64,000 nt of DNA from contig NZ_JAVCAP010000011.1 in assembly GCF_030769565.1 (NCBI RefSeq), positions 58,570 to 122,569 of the forward strand, written 5' to 3'. Of the stretch, positions 59,840 through 64,000 are shown one piece after another (the first letter of the stretch is position 1; every line of letters begins with the position of its first letter). Both the position numbers and the translations under genes were made by a program. The notes beneath the pieces were generated by a model. It saw nothing but the letters and a program-made list of their open reading frames with translations, was not told the origin of the DNA and made no database searches. This DNA is from Methylophilus aquaticus. Its GTDB lineage: Bacteria > Pseudomonadota > Gammaproteobacteria > Burkholderiales > Methylophilaceae.

Positions 59840-60385
59840 ATGAGCAACGACTTGCCACAGACAGATGATGATGACATCCAACTGTTTCACGAAGCAGTCA
59901 AAGGCGCGCGCCCGGTAAAAGCCAATCGCATCCTGCATCCGCCAAAAAAACCTAAACCCATTCCCAGACAACTGATCCGTGACGAACAACAGGCGCTGGT
60001 CGACTCGCTCAGCGATCACTATATTCCGGCACACGAACTTGAAAGTGGCGAAGAGCTACTCTATTTGCGTGAAGGCCAATCCCCAATGGTATTGAGCAAA
60101 TTGCGTCGTGGGCACTGGGTGGTGCAAGCCCATATTGACCTGCATGGCCTGATCAGTGATGAAGCAAGATTGTATGTGGCGGAGTTTATCGCCGACTGTA
60201 AAAAACGCGGCCTGCGTTGCGTACGCATCGTCCACGGCAAAGGCCTGGGCTCGCGCAATAAGGAACCCGTACTCAAACACAAGCTGCGCAACTGGCTGAT
60301 GCAAAAAGACGAAGTGATTGCCTATGCACAAGCCAAACAGACAGATGGCGGCAGTGGAGCAGTGATTGTATTATTAAAAGCATAA
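59840..60385 (+). CDS. Smr-domain protein
   Basis: The 181-residue protein has a basic, proline-rich N-terminal half and a C-terminal Smr domain (about 95-181) with AHIDLHGLISDEARLYVAEFI and RIVHGKGLGSRN, the DxHG and HGxG motifs of the MutS2/Smr nuclease family. Stand-alone Smr proteins cleave RNA at collided ribosomes (SmrB) or act on DNA; which applies here is open. It lies after the trxB terminator and converges on the ABC exporter gene. Confidence 0.88.
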   Translation: MSNDLPQTDDDDIQLFHEAVKGARPVKANRILHPPKKPKPIPRQLIRDEQQALVDSLSDHYIPAHELESGEELLYLREGQSPMVLSKLRRGHWVVQAHIDLHGLISDEARLYVAEFIADCKKRGLRCVRIVHGKGLGSRNKEPVLKHKLRNWLMQKDEVIAYAQAKQTDGGSGAVIVLLKA

Positions 60386-60502
60386 AACGGATTTTCTCGC
60401 TCAAACGCCGACCTTCATCTAATTACAGAGGGAATGCTCGAGAGAGCAATGCATACCACTCAAAACACTTCAATATCCTATGCCTCAATTTAAGAACTTC
60501 AA

Positions 60503-62332
60503 TTACTCTCCCAAAAACCCACCACTCTGATGGGCCCACAACTTGGCGTAAATGCCATTTTTGGCAAGTAACTCTTGATGCGTGCCAGTTTCGACAATAC
60601 TGCCTTTATCGAGCACGACCAGCCTGTCCATCGCCGCAATCGTCGACAGACGATGCGCAATCGCTATGACGGTTTTACCTTCCATCAACTGTGCAAGATG
60701 ATGCTGAATGGCTAACTCCACTTCAGAATCTAGCGCGCTGGTAGCTTCATCTAGCACCAGTATCGGTGCATTTTTGAGCATGACACGGGCAATGGCGATG
60801 CGTTGACGCTGCCCGCCCGAGAGTTTGACGCCACGTTCACCGACATGCGCATCGTAGCCGGTGCGGCCTTTGGCATCGCGCAGAGTGAGGATAAAGTCAT
60901 GCGCTTCGGCTCGTTTGGCAGCAGTGACCATGTCTTGCTCACTTGCGTCTGGACGGCCATAGAGAATATTTTCACGTACAGAGCGATGTAGCAGTGAAGT
61001 ATCTTGCGTCACCATGCCAATTTGCTGGCGTAAGGAATCCTGTTTTACTGCATCGATGGCTTGTCCATCAATCAGGATCTGGCCGGATTGAATATCATAA
61101 AACCGCATGAGTAAATTCACGATGGTAGATTTACCAGCACCAGAACGTCCGACCAGACCCACCCGCTCGCCCGAGCGAATATCAAGCATAAACTGTTGGA
61201 GCAAAGGCGCTTGTTGCGGGTAGCTAAAATCTACATGGTCAAATACCACGCCGCCTTTGGGCACATCCAGCAGCTCCGCATGTGGGCTGTCCACGACCTC
61301 ATTCATCACGGATAAGGTATTGATGCCATCTTGCACGGTGCCAATTTGTTCGTAGAGCGAGGTCAGCTCCCACATCACCCAGTGTGAAATACCATTCAGG
61401 CGCAGGCTCATGGCCATGACAGCAGCCACCGCACCGGCAGCCACCAGGCTTTGCGACCATAGCCAGAGCACCATGCCGCCGCTGGCAATAATCAGGCACA
61501 TGTTGAGGAAATGATTAATACTCTCGACAAAACTGACCATACGCATTTGGCCATGCACGGTCTCAAGAAACTCTTGCATGGCCGATTGCGCATAATCAGC
61601 CTCGCGGCCAGCGTGCGAAAACAGTTTTACGGTGGTGATGTTGGTATAGGCATCGGTAATGCGCCCTGTCATCAGCGAGCGTGCATCCGCCTGATTTTGT
61701 GAAACCTTGGCCAGCTTGGGTATAAAATGAAACAGTGCACCGCCATAGAGGAGTAGCCAGCCCAGAAAGGGTAATACCATCCACGGGTGAAAGCTGCCAA
61801 CGACAGTGACTATCGTTGTGAAGTAAAGCAGGACATAGACCATGATGTCGGCCAGAATAAACCAGACCTCACGCACTGCCAGTGCTGTTTGCATGACTTT
61901 GGCCGATACGCGTCCGGCAAACTCATCTTGATAAAAACCCATGCTCTGATTGAGCATATGCTGGTGAAACTGCCAGCGTAGACGCATGGGAAAATTACCT
62001 GCCAAGGTCTGATGCTTAAGCAAGGTTTGCAGCAGGATCACCAGGGTACTGCTGATTAAAATGGCCGCCAGTATCAGTAAGGTTGGGTGATGTTGATCCC
62101 ATAGTTGCGCGGGTGTGATTGCGGTCAGCTTATCGACGACCTTGCCCATCAGCGCAAACAGCAATGCCTCAAACGCTCCAATACAGGCGGTCAACAGTGT
62201 CATGCCAAAAATATAACGGCGCATGCCATACGAGCAGGCCCACATAAATGGCCAGAAGCGAGTCGGCAAAGTTTGAATAATGTCGGGCGGGAACGGGGTA
62301 ACCAGGCCCTCAAATTTTTTAAACAAATGCAT
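60503..62332 (-). CDS. ABC exporter half-transporter (fused membrane and ATPase domains)
   Basis: The 609-residue protein has six membrane helices (about 40-330), then an ATPase domain with GRSGAGKSTIVNLL (Walker A), LSGGQRQRIAIARVML (signature), ILVLDEATSALDSE (Walker B) and AIAHRLSTI (switch). It should work as a homodimer exporting lipid, peptide or drug; resemblance to MsbA-type exporters is general and the substrate unknown. It starts two bases after the ispF stop and is probably the last gene of the ispDF operon. Confidence 0.87.
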   Translation of the reverse strand: MHLFKKFEGLVTPFPPDIIQTLPTRFWPFMWACSYGMRRYIFGMTLLTACIGAFEALLFALMGKVVDKLTAITPAQLWDQHHPTLLILAAILISSTLVILLQTLLKHQTLAGNFPMRLRWQFHQHMLNQSMGFYQDEFAGRVSAKVMQTALAVREVWFILADIMVYVLLYFTTIVTVVGSFHPWMVLPFLGWLLLYGGALFHFIPKLAKVSQNQADARSLMTGRITDAYTNITTVKLFSHAGREADYAQSAMQEFLETVHGQMRMVSFVESINHFLNMCLIIASGGMVLWLWSQSLVAAGAVAAVMAMSLRLNGISHWVMWELTSLYEQIGTVQDGINTLSVMNEVVDSPHAELLDVPKGGVVFDHVDFSYPQQAPLLQQFMLDIRSGERVGLVGRSGAGKSTIVNLLMRFYDIQSGQILIDGQAIDAVKQDSLRQQIGMVTQDTSLLHRSVRENILYGRPDASEQDMVTAAKRAEAHDFILTLRDAKGRTGYDAHVGERGVKLSGGQRQRIAIARVMLKNAPILVLDEATSALDSEVELAIQHHLAQLMEGKTVIAIAHRLSTIAAMDRLVVLDKGSIVETGTHQELLAKNGIYAKLWAHQSGGFLGE

Positions 62333-62334
62333 AG

Positions 62335-62820
62335 TTATGAATTGGCGACGATCAAACAGACTGCTTCAGCTGCAATGCCTTCGCCTCTGCCGGTGAAACC
62401 AAGTTTTTCAGTAGTGGTTGCTTTAACATTAATCGCATCAGGTGCGACCTGACAATCCGCAGCAATGTGCTCACGCATCTGTTGCGTATGTGGTCCAAGG
62501 CGTGGCGCTTCACAAATGACGGTGGCATCAATATTAGCGACAACATAGCCCTTCTCTTGTAACAACGCCACTACATGGCGCAGCAGCTGCCTGGAGTCTA
62601 TGCCTTTATAACGCATATCCGAAGGCGGAAAATGCTTGCCAATATCGCCCAGCGCTACAGCGCCCAGAAGGGCATCGCAAATCGCATGTAATAGCACATC
62701 GGCATCCGAGTGCCCGTCAAGCCCTTGGTCATGGGGAATATTAACGCCGCCAATAATGCAGTCACGCCCATCAACCAGTGCGTGTACATCAAAGCCATGG
62801 CCTATTCTAAAAGATGTCAT
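62335..62820 (-). CDS. ispF: 2-C-methyl-D-erythritol 2,4-cyclodiphosphate synthase
   Basis: IspF makes the cyclodiphosphate of the MEP isoprenoid pathway. The 161-residue protein has the metal ligands in [30 protein letters not shown] and the [17 protein letters not shown] segment. The ATG at 62820 is chosen because it gives the standard [13 protein letters not shown] start with AGGA upstream, one base after the ispD stop. It follows ispD as the next step of the pathway. Confidence 0.95.
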   Translation of the reverse strand: MTSFRIGHGFDVHALVDGRDCIIGGVNIPHDQGLDGHSDADVLLHAICDALLGAVALGDIGKHFPPSDMRYKGIDSRQLLRHVVALLQEKGYVVANIDATVICEAPRLGPHTQQMREHIAADCQVAPDAINVKATTTEKLGFTGRGEGIAAEAVCLIVANS

Positions 62821-62821
62821 T

Positions 62822-63532
62822 TCAAGTTTCCTGCTGGTTATCAAGCGTGGCGGCCTGCATTAAGGCACTGACCACCTGCAAATCACGCATATAGGTAATT
62901 TTCATATTTTTGAGGTCGCCCACCACCAGTTTAGGCTGATAGCCTAGCCATTCCATGGCTTGTGCTTCATCGGTAGGTTGCCGATCAAGTGATTGCTGCA
63001 GTGCGCCTTGCAATAGCGCCAGCTTGAACATTTGTGGTGTTTGCGCCTGCCACAAGCCTTCACGTGAAAGGGTAGTTTCAATCTGTTGCTGACTATCCGC
63101 ACGCTTTAATGTATCGGCCAATGGCAGAGCCAATATTGCCCCAACACTCTCTGGCAGCGCCTCTTGGAACAGGCGTTCAACAAGCGGCTGGTCTATGCCT
63201 GGTCGGGCTGCATCATGCACAAGTACCCAGTCATTGGCATCTGCTTCCAGAGCCAGATGTTTCAAACCGTTAAGCACTGACTCGGCGCGCGTAAGGCCGC
63301 CACAATCCAGCACTTTTGTTTTGCTGCAGCCATCCAGTAGATGCGGGGCCCAGTAACCATCTTGTGCAGAAACCACAATATGCACAGTCTCGATTTGATG
63401 CATAACTTCAAACACTTCAATCGCGTGGCGCAAAATGGGTTTGCCATTCAGCATTAAGTACTGCTTAGGCATAGCAGACTGCATCCGCGCACCCGAGCCT
63501 GCACTGGGAATAATCACATGGTACTTTGACAT
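62822..63532 (-). CDS. ispD: 2-C-methyl-D-erythritol 4-phosphate cytidylyltransferase
   Basis: IspD couples CTP to methylerythritol phosphate. The 236-residue protein has the nucleotide-binding [22 protein letters not shown], with the catalytic Arg and Lys, then [32 protein letters not shown], and [11 protein letters not shown]. It heads the ispD-ispF-ABC exporter unit. Confidence 0.95.
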   Translation of the reverse strand: MSKYHVIIPSAGSGARMQSAMPKQYLMLNGKPILRHAIEVFEVMHQIETVHIVVSAQDGYWAPHLLDGCSKTKVLDCGGLTRAESVLNGLKHLALEADANDWVLVHDAARPGIDQPLVERLFQEALPESVGAILALPLADTLKRADSQQQIETTLSREGLWQAQTPQMFKLALLQGALQQSLDRQPTDEAQAMEWLGYQPKLVVGDLKNMKITYMRDLQVVSALMQAATLDNQQET

Positions 63533-63620
63533 GCCAATATTTTATCACGCGACACTTTACTTGCTCGTGTCAAAACACGTTGCTTCCGCATGCCAAAAGC
63601 GGAATAGCCCAAAGGGGCCA

Positions 63621-63734
63621 ATGACGAAAGTACTTATATCTTCTATGATGCTTTCAAACGAGGGAGAAGAAGAAAAGCAGTTCAAAGAACAGATTTCATG
63701 GCAGTCTATCTTGGGCAACCTTGATAGACCTTAG
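63621..63734 (+). CDS. Candidate small protein (37 residues) or sRNA body
   Basis: The frame starts at an ATG four to five bases after AAGGGG and encodes a short acidic peptide (begins MTKVLISSMMLSNEGEEEKQ). Its stop lies three bases before a strong terminator hairpin. A frame with a ribosome site and its own terminator suggests a real transcript, but the peptide matches nothing I know. The transcript could instead be a small RNA with the upstream stem-loops as its body. No promoter is evident. Confidence 0.35.
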   Translation: MTKVLISSMMLSNEGEEEKQFKEQISWQSILGNLDRP

Positions 63735-63736
63735 TA

Positions 63737-63765
63737 GCCCGGTGCTTTGCACCGGGTTTTTTTTG
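63737..63765 (+). terminator. Strong Rho-independent terminator on the plus strand
   Basis: CCCGGTGC and GCACCGGG form an eight-base perfect stem around TTT, followed by eight T residues. The only plus-strand candidate it can serve is the small frame just upstream. Confidence 0.88.
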
Positions 63766-63847
63766 CCTATGAATGAGTGACAGGCATTCAGCTTCATTAA
63801 TTCAAAGCGCAAAGGTATCCCTGAGAGGTATTAGATAGCCATTAAAA

Positions 63848-63880
63848 ACAAAACCCCATCCGGTTGGATGGGGTTTTTAA
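63848..63880 (-). terminator. Terminator of the rRNA operon
   Basis: AAACCCCATCC and GGATGGGGTTT form an eleven-base stem around GGTT, with T runs on the minus-strand side. It lies just beyond the 3' end of 5S rRNA. Confidence 0.88.
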
Positions 63881-63890
63881 ATAAGGAGTT

Positions 63891-63999
63891 TGGGGATGAC
63901 CTACTTTCGCATACGAAGAGTACACTATCATTGGCGCAAGTTCGTTTCACGGCCCTGTTCGAGATGGGAAGGGGTGGTTCCAAACCGCTATTGTCCCCA
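63891..63999 (-). rRNA. rrf: 5S ribosomal RNA
   Basis: Read on the minus strand, the sequence has the 5S features: terminal helix TGGGGA with TCCCCA, the conserved CCACCCCTTCCCATC and CGAACAGGGCCGTGAAACG segments, and GAAAGTAGGTCATC near the 3' end. It is about 109 bases and seems complete, with its 5' end at the window edge. The 23S and 16S genes should lie beyond the window to the right. Confidence 0.95.
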
Positions 64000-64000
64000 A

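Larger units (their letters stand above)
63533..63890. other. Region between ispD and 5S rRNA
   Basis: It holds three small consecutive stem-loops (63566-63579, 63584-63604, 63607-63618), a 37-codon frame, a plus-strand terminator and the rrn terminator. I see no tRNA. Confidence 0.6.

Overview
The window reads as chromosome of a betaproteobacterial methylotroph, most likely Methylophilaceae (Methylophilus/Methylotenera/Methylovorus group). That placement is inferred from the protein repertoire: an EarP plus Arg-32 EF-P pair, a yhdP-nitrilase-tldD cluster, an AddAB-like betaproteobacterial repair pair, an OprP-PstS pair, and a Gram-negative LolA/FtsK/MltF set. No marker proves the genus. Almost the whole window is coding, with short intergenic gaps. 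The only rRNA is a 5S gene at the right edge on the minus strand. I saw no tRNA, insertion sequence, prophage or CRISPR array.

Layout. 1-2899: sulfate uptake genes (cysT, sbp) with a degenerate EAL-domain gene between them. 3107-6943: a lone 1278-residue SIR2-domain protein that looks like an antiphage effector. 7079-12001: a membrane-anchored TAXI solute receptor facing two tandem membrane-EAL phosphodiesterase paralogues. 12287-14730: an oprP-pstS phosphate unit with a clear PHO box. 14903-19204: lysS, a CpxAR-type two-component pair and an unknown protein. 19308-27797: yheS, then the yhdP-nit-tldD operon. 27798-29594: a decayed accessory patch with an intact RelBE-like toxin-antitoxin pair, two apparent antitoxin remnants and REP-like palindromes. 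29595-35522: a sugar MFS transporter, a DUF2934 protein, a trypsin-like protease with a secreted partner, earP-efp and a DEDD exonuclease. 35777-37631: a small MerT/MerP-like metal cluster with an outer-membrane protein. 37740-45546: greB and the AddB/AddA-like pair with a nitroreductase. 46183-52529: dedA-mfd, then rpiA and mltF. 52551-58097: the ftsK-lolA-rarA-serS operon. 58208-60385: dps, trxB, smr. 60503-63532: an ispD-ispF-ABC exporter operon. 63533-64000: a possible small RNA or small-protein unit, an rrn terminator and 5S rRNA.

Most genes are housekeeping (translation, DNA repair, envelope biogenesis, isoprenoid synthesis). The parts most worth attention are the SIR2 protein, the EAL-like protein lacking its DDFGTG loop inside the sulfate cluster, and a 30-base A+T-rich element repeated (27/30 identical) upstream of both sbp and cysT. 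Also notable are the toxin-antitoxin graveyard, the MerT/MerP-like cluster without a reductase, and the 37-codon transcript next to 5S rRNA. All functional calls come from reading motifs by eye; no database search was run.
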